Below are positions 9,176 to 16,482 of a stretch of DNA of 32,515 bases, piece after piece; position 1 is the first letter of the stretch, and each line of letters begins with the position of its first letter. Under the pieces are notes generated by a model. It searched no databases. It was not told the DNA's origin and saw only the letters and a list, made by a program, of their open reading frames with translations. Origin of the DNA: Burkholderiales bacterium (GTDB lineage Bacteria > Pseudomonadota > Gammaproteobacteria > Burkholderiales > Casimicrobiaceae); contig JAEUPL010000040.1 in NCBI GenBank assembly GCA_016790165.1, positions 1 through 32,515 on the forward strand, given 5' to 3'. A program made the position numbers and the translations under genes.

Positions 9176-10071
9176 CCGTTCAGGGCGAGGTAAAGATCCA
9201 CCAGGCTCAGCGCACGCAGATCGGCGGTTGGCGGCAACACGGCCGGATCAAGCACGCGCAGGTCGAGGACGTTTTGCCACGACCCGTCGGCCCGTCGGCG
9301 ACTGCGCAAAACACCGGGCACGCGCTCCAGCGCTGCGCCGCTGTCAAACTCACGCACGCAGTCAGCCAGTTCGTCGCGTCCACCGAACAGTTGTACGCGC
9401 CCCTGTTGCAGAAATAGCAGATGGGTGACGACGCGTTCAAGGTCGTCCAACAGGTGGCTTGAGATGATCGCCGTGGCGGCCGCGTGGTGCAGGGTGTCAT
9501 GCTCGAAAAGCAGGCGAAGAAAGTCACGCCGCCCCACGGGATCAAGGCTCGACACGGGCTCATCAAAGATGAGCAGATCGGGCCGATGCTGCATGGCCAG
9601 CACAATCGCCAGCCGCTGCCGCTCACCGGGCGACAAGTTGCCCACGCGCACGTCGTCGGGCAAGTCAAGACGCAAGCTCAGTTCGCGCGCATGCGCCGCC
9701 GTCCACCCGGGATAAAGTTGCCCAAACAGGGCCAACTGCTCGCGCACACGCAGCCAGTCGTAGAGCTCGGGCCGCTGCGCGACGTAGCCCAGCCGCGTGC
9801 GGACCGGGTCAGTCAGGTCGCGACTGTCGCAACCGTACAGCCGGCTCGCCCCCACTGTCGGGGGTGTCAAACCCAACAGGCAGCGCAGCAACGTGGTCTT
9901 GCCGGCACCGTTGCCACCGACCAGCCCGAGCACCGAGCCCGGCACCAGCGTGAAGCTCACGTCATCGAGCACGGTCACCGGGCCATACCGCATGCTGATG
10001 TGCACCGCTTCGACCGCGGCCGCCGATTCGTCTTGCGTGCAGAGGTCTGCCTGAGTGCTGGATTCATTCAT
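9172..10071 (-). CDS. ABC transporter ATP-binding protein
   Basis: The 299-residue nucleotide-binding subunit shows Walker A GGNGAGKTTLL, a Q-loop region (GYVAQRP), the signature LSPGERQRLAI, Walker B LLIFDEPVSSLDP and the switch His in IISSHLLDDLERV. It resembles the CcmA/YtrB type of ATPase that powers a two-gene exporter or ABC-2-like system. The ATG at 10069-10071 overlaps the end of the GntR gene by 8 bp, and its stop overlaps the permease start by 4 bp, so all three are one operon. The C-terminal 80 residues beyond the ATPase core are variable in this family. Confidence 0.9.
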   Translation of the reverse strand: MNESSTQADLCTQDESAAAVEAVHISMRYGPVTVLDDVSFTLVPGSVLGLVGGNGAGKTTLLRCLLGLTPPTVGASRLYGCDSRDLTDPVRTRLGYVAQRPELYDWLRVREQLALFGQLYPGWTAAHARELSLRLDLPDDVRVGNLSPGERQRLAIVLAMQHRPDLLIFDEPVSSLDPVGRRDFLRLLFEHDTLHHAAATAIISSHLLDDLERVVTHLLFLQQGRVQLFGGRDELADCVREFDSGAALERVPGVLRSRRRADGSWQNVLDLRVLDPAVLPPTADLRALSLVDLYLALNG

Positions 10072-10456
10072 GGTTTTTCTCCTGCTCGCTGTCCGCGAGT
10101 GTTTGCGCAAACGCACGGAGCGCGTCTTCGGGATCGATGCCGAGCTGCCGCGCCACCTTTGCGGCGTGTTCCAGCGCGGGTGCCAACAAGGCAAATCGGT
10201 CAGGTGCACCGGTCGCGCTGGCGGCAACCGCCATGCCCACCCCGCGCCGCCGCTCGACGACGCCCTGCGCTTCGAGCAGCGAGTACGCTTTCGATACCGT
10301 CATCGGGTTGACGACGTGGTCCTGCGCTACGGCGCGCACCGACGGCAACGCGTCGCCCGGTGCCAGCGTGCCGGCAGCGACGGCGCGCGTGATCTGCTCG
10401 ACGATCTGGCGATAGATCGGCGTGGGCGAGGCGGGTTGCAGGTCGAGGCGGAACAC
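10064..10456 (-). CDS. GntR-family transcriptional regulator, YtrA type
   Basis: The 130-residue protein has an N-terminal winged helix: PIYRQIVEQITRAVAAGTL, then the GDALPSVRAVAQ segment and the recognition region NPMTVSKAYSLLEAQGVVE. A short C-terminal helical tail of about 50 residues is typical of the YtrA subfamily, not of the large-effector GntR types. YtrA regulators normally repress their own operon with an adjacent ABC transporter, and that arrangement is seen here. A TGTAT-N10-ATACA inverted repeat lies about 40 bp upstream of its start and is a candidate operator. Confidence 0.9.
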   Translation of the reverse strand: MFRLDLQPASPTPIYRQIVEQITRAVAAGTLAPGDALPSVRAVAQDHVVNPMTVSKAYSLLEAQGVVERRRGVGMAVAASATGAPDRFALLAPALEHAAKVARQLGIDPEDALRAFAQTLADSEQEKNHE

Positions 10457-10489
10457 GGTGACGCTCGGCGCAGGGTTGAAGCGATTTGT

Positions 10490-10777
10490 CTACTGTATCA
10501 CTACATTAATACACAGACCGCGATGCGTCAATGGCATCGCCATGGCATCAACCCGGCGATACAGCTCACGTGCCTCATCGACAGTCAGATGGTCGTTACA
10601 GGCCGGAATATTGATAAGTCGACTATATCCAAAACCAGCCGCTATCGACCGTCGGCTGGTCGTTAAGACCACAAAGCCGTTGGCGACCGCAGAGCGACGG
10701 TCACGCGCGCCGTTCACGAAGCCCGGCGGCAAGTGGCGAACCGTGGCGCCCGGTTGGTCGTACGCCGCTGGTCGCAT
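10490..10777 (-). CDS. Doubtful small open frame in the GntR/2TM gap
   Basis: The 347-bp gap between the GntR gene (from 10456) and the 2TM gene (10804) holds one minus-strand frame of 95 codons, whose stop abuts the candidate operator. Its second half (around TVDEARELYRRVDAM) looks protein-like, while its Arg-rich first half does not. I recognise no family and see no ribosome binding site. It may be a gene remnant or chance coding. Apart from the operator, nothing else was recognised in this gap. Confidence 0.2.
   Translation of the reverse strand: MRPAAYDQPGATVRHLPPGFVNGARDRRSAVANGFVVLTTSRRSIAAGFGYSRLINIPACNDHLTVDEARELYRRVDAMAMPLTHRGLCINVVIQ
10494..10513. promoter_or_regulatory. Candidate YtrA-type operator
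   Basis: TGTAT (10494-10498) and ATACA (10509-10513) form a perfect inverted repeat with a 10-nt AT-rich spacer in otherwise GC-rich DNA. It lies 38 bp upstream of the GntR start at 10456. Autoregulation at such a site is known for YtrA regulators; binding here is inferred. Confidence 0.45.
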
Positions 10778-10803
10778 CGCCGTACGATTCGCACAATGCG
10801 CTC

Positions 10804-11154
10804 ATGTTTCACCTCACCAAAAATCCAACCATGGACGACGACGAACTGACCTACCCCGGCATGTCTGAACGCGAGGCCGCGATTCGCCGCCGCGTGCACC
10901 GGCTGGCCGAGTTCTACCGGCACCTGTTCGTTTACGTGCTGGTCAACCTGCTGCTGTGGGCGATCAATGGCTGGCAGCTCTGGAATTCACCCGCCGCGAG
11001 CAAATGGTGGGCGTACTGGGCGTTGTGGCCGACGCTGGGCTGGGGCATTGGCGTGCTGGGGCACGGTCTCTCGGTGCTGCCCGGTGGCATGTTCACGCAG
11101 GACTGGGAAGAGCGCAAAGTCCGTGAAATCATGGCGCGCGAGAACAAGCAGTGA
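10804..11154 (+). CDS. 2TM domain-containing membrane protein
   Basis: The 116-residue protein contains two predicted membrane helices (FYRHLFVYVLVNLLLWAING and the WAYWALWPTLGWGIGVLGHG region) followed by a charged tail EERKVREIMARE. This is the 2TM domain often found N-terminal to LytS-like kinases. Its stop overlaps the GTG start of the following kinase by four bases, so the two are coupled. The same domain recurs at the front of that kinase, suggesting a duplication and possibly a partner or sensor subunit. The start is uncertain: ATG 10804 or ATG 10831, neither with a good ribosome binding site. Confidence 0.85.
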   Translation: MFHLTKNPTMDDDELTYPGMSEREAAIRRRVHRLAEFYRHLFVYVLVNLLLWAINGWQLWNSPAASKWWAYWALWPTLGWGIGVLGHGLSVLPGGMFTQDWEERKVREIMARENKQ

Positions 11155-12092
11155 ACGGGGCGCACGATGCGCGCTACAACGTGGCGCTGCACAACGCGCG
11201 CAAGCGGGTCAAAGAAATCCGCAGCTTCTATATCTCGCTCGCGATCTTCGCCATCATCATCCCCTGCCTATGGGTTATCAACGCCTTCACGCCAGGCCCG
11301 CGCTGGGCGCACTGGCCGACCATCGGCTTGGGCATGGCCATGCTCGTACACGGACTGTCGGTGTTCGCGGGCCGCTCGTTCTTTGGTACCGAGTGGGAGC
11401 AGAAAAAAGTGGACGAGATCATGGCGCGCGAGAAACTGCGCGTGGTCTCAAACGAAAAGCAGCTGGTTCAGGCGCAGATGCGAATGCTGCAAGCGCAGAT
11501 CGAGCCGCACTTCCTGTTCAACACACTGGCCAATATCCAGAGCCTGATCAATCGCTCGCCCGAACGCGCGAATCTCATGATGGACAACTTCATTGCCTAC
11601 CTCCGGCAAAGCCTGTCTGCAAGCCGGTCGCAGGAGGGCACCGTGAGGCAGGAGACTGAGTTGCTCCGGCACTATCTTGAACTCATCAAAATCCGCATGG
11701 GTGAGCGGCTGCACTACACCTTCGACGTTGATCCCGCATTGACGTCGGCGCCGCTCGCACCGATGCTGCTGCAACCGCTGGTCGAAAACGCCATCAAGCA
11801 CGGGCTGGAACCGAAGGTTGAAGGTGGACGCGTCGACGTACGCATCGCACGCGAGCCCGGCGCCACTGTCGGCGCGGACGTGCGGATGCGGTTGACCGTG
11901 CGTGACAACGGGCTCGGCTTTGGCGAGCACGCCGACAGCGCGGACACCGGCGTCGGCCTCGCGAATTTGCGCGAGCGACTCCATGTGCTCTACGATGGTC
12001 GCGCCACGCTCACCGTCGCCGACGCCAACCCCGGCACCGAGATCACCCTTCGGGTACCGGTGTCCCCCCTGCAATCAACACCGTCCTCATGA
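11151..12092 (+). CDS. LytS/YehU-type sensor histidine kinase with 2TM sensor
   Basis: The 313-residue kinase starts at GTG 11151. Residues 20-75 form a 2TM module (two hydrophobic helices, HGLSVFAG, then EIMAREK). The His_kinase segment follows with QIEPHFLFNTLANIQ, H120 being the phosphorylated histidine. The ATPase domain shows N213 in LVENAIKHGLEP and the G box DNGLGFGE, then GVGLANLRERL. No periplasmic sensor domain is seen, so sensing probably involves the membrane segment. The gene overlaps the LytTR regulator by ATGA at 12089-12092, so they are the two halves of one two-component system. Confidence 0.93.
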   Translation: MNGAHDARYNVALHNARKRVKEIRSFYISLAIFAIIIPCLWVINAFTPGPRWAHWPTIGLGMAMLVHGLSVFAGRSFFGTEWEQKKVDEIMAREKLRVVSNEKQLVQAQMRMLQAQIEPHFLFNTLANIQSLINRSPERANLMMDNFIAYLRQSLSASRSQEGTVRQETELLRHYLELIKIRMGERLHYTFDVDPALTSAPLAPMLLQPLVENAIKHGLEPKVEGGRVDVRIAREPGATVGADVRMRLTVRDNGLGFGEHADSADTGVGLANLRERLHVLYDGRATLTVADANPGTEITLRVPVSPLQSTPSS

Positions 12093-12874
12093 CCACCGCC
12101 CTCCTCGCTGACGACGAATCCCTGCTGCGCGACGATCTGCGCGACAAACTGGCCGCGCTCTGGCCGGAGCTCGAGATCGTGGCCGAAGCCACAAACGGCA
12201 ACGAGGCCGCCGCGCTCATCGCCGAATACGCGCCTGACATCGTATTTCTCGACATCAAGATGCCCGGCCAAACCGGCATCGAAGTGGCGCAAGGCATCGA
12301 AACGGACAGCCGCATCGTCTTCGTCACCGCTTACGACCAATTCGCCGTCGACGCCTTCGAGCGTGAAGCCATCGACTATCTGCTGAAACCCGTCACGCGC
12401 AAACGGCTCGCGCAGACCGTGGCGCGGCTGAAGCACGCAGTGGCACAGCCAGCCGCACCGGCATCGCAAGCCGCCCCCGAACTGGCGCATCTCCTGAACC
12501 TGTTGTCACGCGCGGGCATCGCCGCACCGGCGGGCGCTGCAGCGAAGCCTCCGTTGCGCTGGATCCGCGCGAGCCGCGGCGACACCACCTATCAGATTGC
12601 GGTCGACGAGGTGCTGTACTTTCAGAGCGACGACAAATACACCATCGTCTACACCGCGAACGGGGACCACGTGATCCGCATGCCGCTCGCCGAGTTGGTC
12701 GCCTCGCTCGACGCCGAAACCTTCTGGCAGGTGCATCGCGGCACCATCGTCAATATCCGCAACGTACTCTCCAGCAAACGCGACGGCGACGGCCGCCTGT
12801 CGCTCAACATCAAAGGCGTGGCGAAACCGTTGACAGTCTCTCGCGCTTACCAGCATTTGTTCAAGCAGATGTAG
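12089..12874 (+). CDS. LytTR-family response regulator
   Basis: The 261-residue protein has a receiver domain (residues 1-120) with acidic pocket D8/D9, phospho-acceptor D55 in IVFLDIKMPG, T80 and K100 in DYLLKPV. A Pro/Ala-rich linker (about 115-155) leads to a C-terminal LytTR DNA-binding domain, with features such as VLYFQSDDKYTIVYT and FWQVHRGTIVNI. It is the partner of the preceding kinase, with overlapping genes. Its targets cannot be read from the window. The gene ends six bases from the convergent GNAT gene without a visible terminator. Confidence 0.95.
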   Translation: MTTALLADDESLLRDDLRDKLAALWPELEIVAEATNGNEAAALIAEYAPDIVFLDIKMPGQTGIEVAQGIETDSRIVFVTAYDQFAVDAFEREAIDYLLKPVTRKRLAQTVARLKHAVAQPAAPASQAAPELAHLLNLLSRAGIAAPAGAAAKPPLRWIRASRGDTTYQIAVDEVLYFQSDDKYTIVYTANGDHVIRMPLAELVASLDAETFWQVHRGTIVNIRNVLSSKRDGDGRLSLNIKGVAKPLTVSRAYQHLFKQM

Positions 12875-12880
12875 CGAGCG

Positions 12881-13354
12881 CTACCGCAGTTCGCGCAGCA
12901 TCGCCAGGCACGGATTCTGGGCCGACCAATAGTCGTCGAATTGCATGATGGGCTGAAAACCCATCTCCGCGTAGAACGCGCGCGTCTCGGCGTAGGCGAA
13001 ATGGTTCACCGCGGGCGAAAGCGTGCGCACCGTCAGAAACCGCGCGTCACGCGCCCGCAACCAGCGAACCGCCCAATCGATCAGCGCCCGGCCGATGCCT
13101 TGCCGGTGTGCCGCGGGGTGCACCGCCATGCACTCCACTTCCCACGCGTTCGCCGCATGTTGGCGCAGCGTGATAAAGCCCACAACCTCGCCTCGCCGCA
13201 GCGCGAATGCAGTGGGCAAACGTGTCACCTGTGCCGCGTAGGTGGTGAGCGCCGATTCGATGGCGAACCATTGCGGCAACGCCCGCAGCAACTGCTCGCA
13301 ACGGCCCTGCGCATCGGCCGGGGTCGCTTGTTCCGGGGCGCGAATTTCCAGCAT
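12881..13354 (-). CDS. GNAT-family N-acetyltransferase
   Basis: The 157-residue protein has a GNAT fold. The acetyl-CoA-binding motif A is visible as MAVHPAAHRQGIGRALIDWA (the R/Q-x-x-G-x-G/A loop), preceded by the beta-strand segment VVGFITLRQH and followed by YAETRAFYAEMGFQPI, the usual C-terminal GF(xP) element. The ATG at 13352-13354 gives the standard length; an extension to 13576 would run through the neighbouring hydrolase. It starts two bases after the serine hydrolase stop, so the two are probably co-transcribed. The acetylated substrate is unknown. Confidence 0.88.
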   Translation of the reverse strand: MLEIRAPEQATPADAQGRCEQLLRALPQWFAIESALTTYAAQVTRLPTAFALRRGEVVGFITLRQHAANAWEVECMAVHPAAHRQGIGRALIDWAVRWLRARDARFLTVRTLSPAVNHFAYAETRAFYAEMGFQPIMQFDDYWSAQNPCLAMLRELR

Positions 13355-13356
13355 GA

Positions 13357-14454
13357 TTACGACTGACGCAACGCCGCCGCAACGCGTGCCGTGAACCCCG
13401 TCGCGTGCGCGGAGTCCAGCCAGCGCACGACAATCACCGCATCCTGCGCCGGCTCGATCCACACGTAGTGCCCGCCCGCGCCAATCATAAAGCTCGCCTC
13501 GCGCGAGGCGCCCGGAAACTGCGTGCCGTTGCGATTGAGCCACATCAGCCAGCCGTAAAACGGCGCCAGCGCGCACGGCGCGGTCATTTGCGCAAGCCAG
13601 GCGGCCGATACGATCTGCCGCCCCACATAGCGTCCGCCGTCGAGGAAGAGCTGCGCGATGCGTGCCTGTTCACGCGCGCTGATCGTGACGCCGCCGCCCC
13701 AATGGGTGCCGCCAGGAACGCTCTGCATGCGCCGCGCGACGCCAGCGCCGTCGATGACAGTCGTCCAGGCATCGTCGTAGCCGCGCCAGGCGAAGTCCCC
13801 GTCAAGACCAAGCGGTTGCCGAATGGCCTCGGCGAACACCTCGGACAACGGTTGCCGGAACAAATGCAGCAGCGCGAGCGACAACTGGTTGATGCGCACG
13901 TCGTTGTATTCCCAGTAGCTGCCCGGCGCGCACAGCGGTCGTGCGTCGCCCTTCACGCCACCCGGCGGACGAGGGTCATGCGATACCGCGCGATAACGGT
14001 CCACCGTGTCGGGCAGACCAAAGCAGTTGCCCTCCCACTCACTCGTTTGTTCCAGCAAGTGCGCCCAGGTGATGCTGCGATTGTGCGCACTGTCAAAGCC
14101 GATGCCCGGCAAGCGCGCCGACACCGGCTCGTGCACATCCGGCAGCAGGCCGCGCATATACGCCACGCCCGCGAGCAAAGCCAGATAGGTCTTCGCGACG
14201 CTGAAGGTCAGATCGGCACGATCCGGCTCACCCCACGCGGCCACCTCGCGGCCATGCTGCAGGATCACACCGGACACGCCGCCGCGCGCCTGCACCGGAC
14301 CGCGCAGCACATTCCACGGCGCCGGATCGCCATGATGTACGCCAAACGGCATTTGCCCGGGGCCTGGCGCGGCCAGCGGGTCGCGTGGCCAGTTCACTTC
14401 GTGGGCCAGGGCGAAATCGATCGCATCGTGAAAATCGGTCATGACGGGCTGCAT
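13357..14454 (-). CDS. Serine hydrolase of the beta-lactamase class C/esterase family
   Basis: The 365-residue protein has the nucleophile motif S-x-x-K in TFSVAKTYLALLAG (S85, K88) and a second motif Y183-N-D in YWEYNDVRIN, where class C enzymes have Y-x-N. A Gly-rich GAGGHYVWIEP strand near the C-terminus fits the KTG-equivalent region. No signal peptide is visible, so it is probably a cytoplasmic esterase or peptidase-like hydrolase, not a true beta-lactamase. The start is uncertain (ATG 14454, ATG 14442 or TTG 14469). It is upstream of, and probably co-transcribed with, the GNAT gene, and divergent from the SDR epimerase gene. Confidence 0.82.
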   Translation of the reverse strand: MQPVMTDFHDAIDFALAHEVNWPRDPLAAPGPGQMPFGVHHGDPAPWNVLRGPVQARGGVSGVILQHGREVAAWGEPDRADLTFSVAKTYLALLAGVAYMRGLLPDVHEPVSARLPGIGFDSAHNRSITWAHLLEQTSEWEGNCFGLPDTVDRYRAVSHDPRPPGGVKGDARPLCAPGSYWEYNDVRINQLSLALLHLFRQPLSEVFAEAIRQPLGLDGDFAWRGYDDAWTTVIDGAGVARRMQSVPGGTHWGGGVTISAREQARIAQLFLDGGRYVGRQIVSAAWLAQMTAPCALAPFYGWLMWLNRNGTQFPGASREASFMIGAGGHYVWIEPAQDAVIVVRWLDSAHATGFTARVAAALRQS

Positions 14455-14550
14455 CCCGAGGTCAACCAAGTGCCGTCAATGCTACGACGCGGCGCAAACG
14501 CGACACAATACGCAACATCACTCAACCTCACGCGTCATCGCGTTTCGCTC

Positions 14551-15573
14551 ATGCGCCTGCTGATTTTGGGGGGCACCGGCTTTATCGGTGAACATCAGGT
14601 TCGCTACGCGCTCGAGCGCGGGCACACGGTCACCCTGTTCAATCGGGGGCAGCGCGCCGCAACGCGCCTGCCGAAGGTCGACTACCTGGTGGGCGACCGC
14701 GACCAGAACGACTACGCGGCGCTGCGCGGACGCACGTTCGACGCCTGCATCGACAACGCGACGCTGGTGCCGCGTTGGGTGCGAAGCGCGGCCGCGCTGC
14801 TGGCCCCTCACATCGGTCACTACACATTGATCTCCACCGTCTCGGTGTACGCCAGCGACGCTGAGCCCGACGCCGACGAGGGCGCGGCACGTCAAACCTG
14901 TGATCGCGCCGACGCCTTCGACCTGTCGCCCGCCGACGTGCGGGCGGACATGAGCCTGTACGGGCCACTCAAGGCGCTGTGCGAGGACGAGGCGATGCGG
15001 CAGTACGACGGGCGCTGCGCCATGCTTCGGCCAGGATTGATCGTGGGGCCCGGTGACGAATCCGATCGCTTCACGTATTGGCCGGTTCGCATCGCGCAAG
15101 GCGGAGAGGTGCTCGTCCCGCCGCGCGCGGATCCGGTGCAATTCATCGACGTGCGCGACGTGGCGGCGTGGAGCGTGCAGGTTGCCGAGCAGCGGCTCAC
15201 TGGGGCATTCAACCTGAAAGGCCCAGCGAGCGCGATGACGATGGGCGAGTTTCTCGACACCATCCGTTCCGTCGTCAATCCGGACGCGATCCTGCGCGAA
15301 GCCTCACGCGAATTTCTCGCGGCTCAGCAGGTCAACGCGTGGACTGACCTGCCCGTCTGGATTCCGGGCGTCGGCGAGACCGCCGGTGCGCATCGGCGCA
15401 GCAGCGCCCGCGCGCTCGCCGCCGGCCTGCCCTTGCGCCCCTTGTCCGTCACGGCCGCAGATACGCTGGCGTGGTGGCGAAGCCTGCCGATAGAGCGCCA
15501 GACGAAGTTTCCTGCGAAACAATTTGGACTGTCCGCAGCACGCGAACGCGCGCTACTTGCGGCGATGGGTTGA
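14551..15573 (+). CDS. NAD(P)-dependent epimerase/dehydratase (extended SDR)
   Basis: The 340-residue protein begins with a Rossmann fold, MRLLILGGTGFIG, and continues ERGHTVTLFNRG, the cofactor-binding beta-alpha-beta unit. The Y-x-x-x-K pair occurs in LYGPLKALCE, with the ISTVSVYA strand before it giving the catalytic Ser/Thr. It resembles the NAD-dependent epimerases of the CSP41/isoflavone-reductase-like group, which act on sugar nucleotides or related compounds; the substrate here is unknown. The start at 14551 fits the family N-terminus. An in-frame extension upstream to 13405 lies antisense to the hydrolase and is not credible. Confidence 0.87.
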   Translation: MRLLILGGTGFIGEHQVRYALERGHTVTLFNRGQRAATRLPKVDYLVGDRDQNDYAALRGRTFDACIDNATLVPRWVRSAAALLAPHIGHYTLISTVSVYASDAEPDADEGAARQTCDRADAFDLSPADVRADMSLYGPLKALCEDEAMRQYDGRCAMLRPGLIVGPGDESDRFTYWPVRIAQGGEVLVPPRADPVQFIDVRDVAAWSVQVAEQRLTGAFNLKGPASAMTMGEFLDTIRSVVNPDAILREASREFLAAQQVNAWTDLPVWIPGVGETAGAHRRSSARALAAGLPLRPLSVTAADTLAWWRSLPIERQTKFPAKQFGLSAARERALLAAMG

Positions 15574-15589
15574 TGGACGCAGCCGCCAA

Positions 15590-16101
15590 TCAGGGTCGCA
15601 GCACCGCGCTCAGCAGCCGAAACAATCCATAGAAGTGTTCGTCAACGCAGAGCGACCGTGCAGGCGAGAACGCGGTGTTCCGCAGATAGTCGATGCTCAG
15701 GTTCATGGTGAAGGTGAAGAATTTCCACCACGGCTCCATGCCCGGCGCCTCGCGGAGATTCGGCCACAACAGATAAATCAGCAGCACCGCCCAGTACGCC
15801 GGCAGGGTGCGAAACGCACGCCGCCAGTAGAAATCCGCGAACGAGAAAGTTTCGCCGCGTGCCAGCGGCTTCAGCACCTGGGTGCCAATGAGGAAACCGC
15901 TCAACACGAAGAATAGGTCAACACCCATCCAGCCGCAACGCGATAACCACGACCACGACGGCCGAGTCCGCCAACGACAAACGAGTGGAACAGCATCACC
16001 CAGAGGATGGCGATGCTGCGGAGGAGGTCGAGTCCGGGGAGGCGGTCAGCGATGTTCAAAACGGGTGCCGGCGCACTGCAACTCGCGTGCGGGGTGCGCA
16101 A
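15590..16101 (-). pseudogene. Acyltransferase 3 (OafA/YrhL-like), frameshifted and truncated
   Basis: Two minus-strand frames together read as the N-terminal third of a membrane acyltransferase. The first (16101 to about 15961) gives RLPGLDLLRSIAILWVMLFH, with the conserved His. The second (about 15958 to 15590) gives WLSRCGWMGVDLFFVLSGFL, then FYWRRAFRTLPAYWAV and SLCVDEHFYGLF. The join around 15959-15960 needs one base more (or two fewer) than are present. The family is normally about 350 residues or longer, and everything after about residue 165 is missing, the neighbouring epimerase gene ending 16 bases away. Both a frameshift and 3' truncation are therefore present. Only a sequencing error could rescue the frameshift, and not the truncation. 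Confidence 0.82.
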
Positions 16102-16482
16102 TCAGTAGGGCGTGCCCTGATGAAAGCGCATCACCCAGCCCTGCACGGTGTGCGACCATATCGAACTGCGATGCGCGCGCTCGACGACGCCGTCGTAAAC
16201 GACTTCGGAGTCATAGGTGACAAGCGCCGTGCAGGCATCAATCATCTTGATCTCCATGTTCGGTAGTGGCAGCTTCGCCGCGATCGCTTGTCCGCTCCGG
16301 CGAATGGCGTCGGCGCGGCGGTACACGCGCCCCGATCGTCCAAATTCCACGAAGTCGGCGGCAAAGCGCTCTTCCTGAAACGCCAGATCGAACCGTGACT
16401 CCGCTCGCCACATCGCTTCTTCAAGTTCGGTGAGTTCGATGCGCGCCTGTGGCGACAGCGTCGCCGTTTCTGGCCCCGACAC
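16102..16482 (-). CDS. DUF4440 (SnoaL/NTF2-like) domain protein
   Basis: The 126-residue protein looks like a single NTF2-like cone fold: a helical N-terminus ELTELEEAMWRAESRFD, a central FVEFGRSGRVYRRADAI segment, and beta strands ending in IWSHTVQGWVMRFHQGTPY. This Trp/His/Gln-rich ending is typical of DUF4440 proteins, whose function is mostly unknown. It starts at GTG 16480-16482, which shares one base with the TAG stop of the rRNA methyltransferase gene, so translation is probably coupled. The next gene downstream is the acyltransferase pseudogene. Confidence 0.8.
   Translation of the reverse strand: MSGPETATLSPQARIELTELEEAMWRAESRFDLAFQEERFAADFVEFGRSGRVYRRADAIRRSGQAIAAKLPLPNMEIKMIDACTALVTYDSEVVYDGVVERAHRSSIWSHTVQGWVMRFHQGTPY

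Noticed and set aside
13405-14550. In-frame upstream extension of the epimerase gene giving 722 residues
   Set aside because: The extension is antisense to the serine hydrolase, and the Rossmann-fold N-terminus begins exactly at the ATG at 14551.
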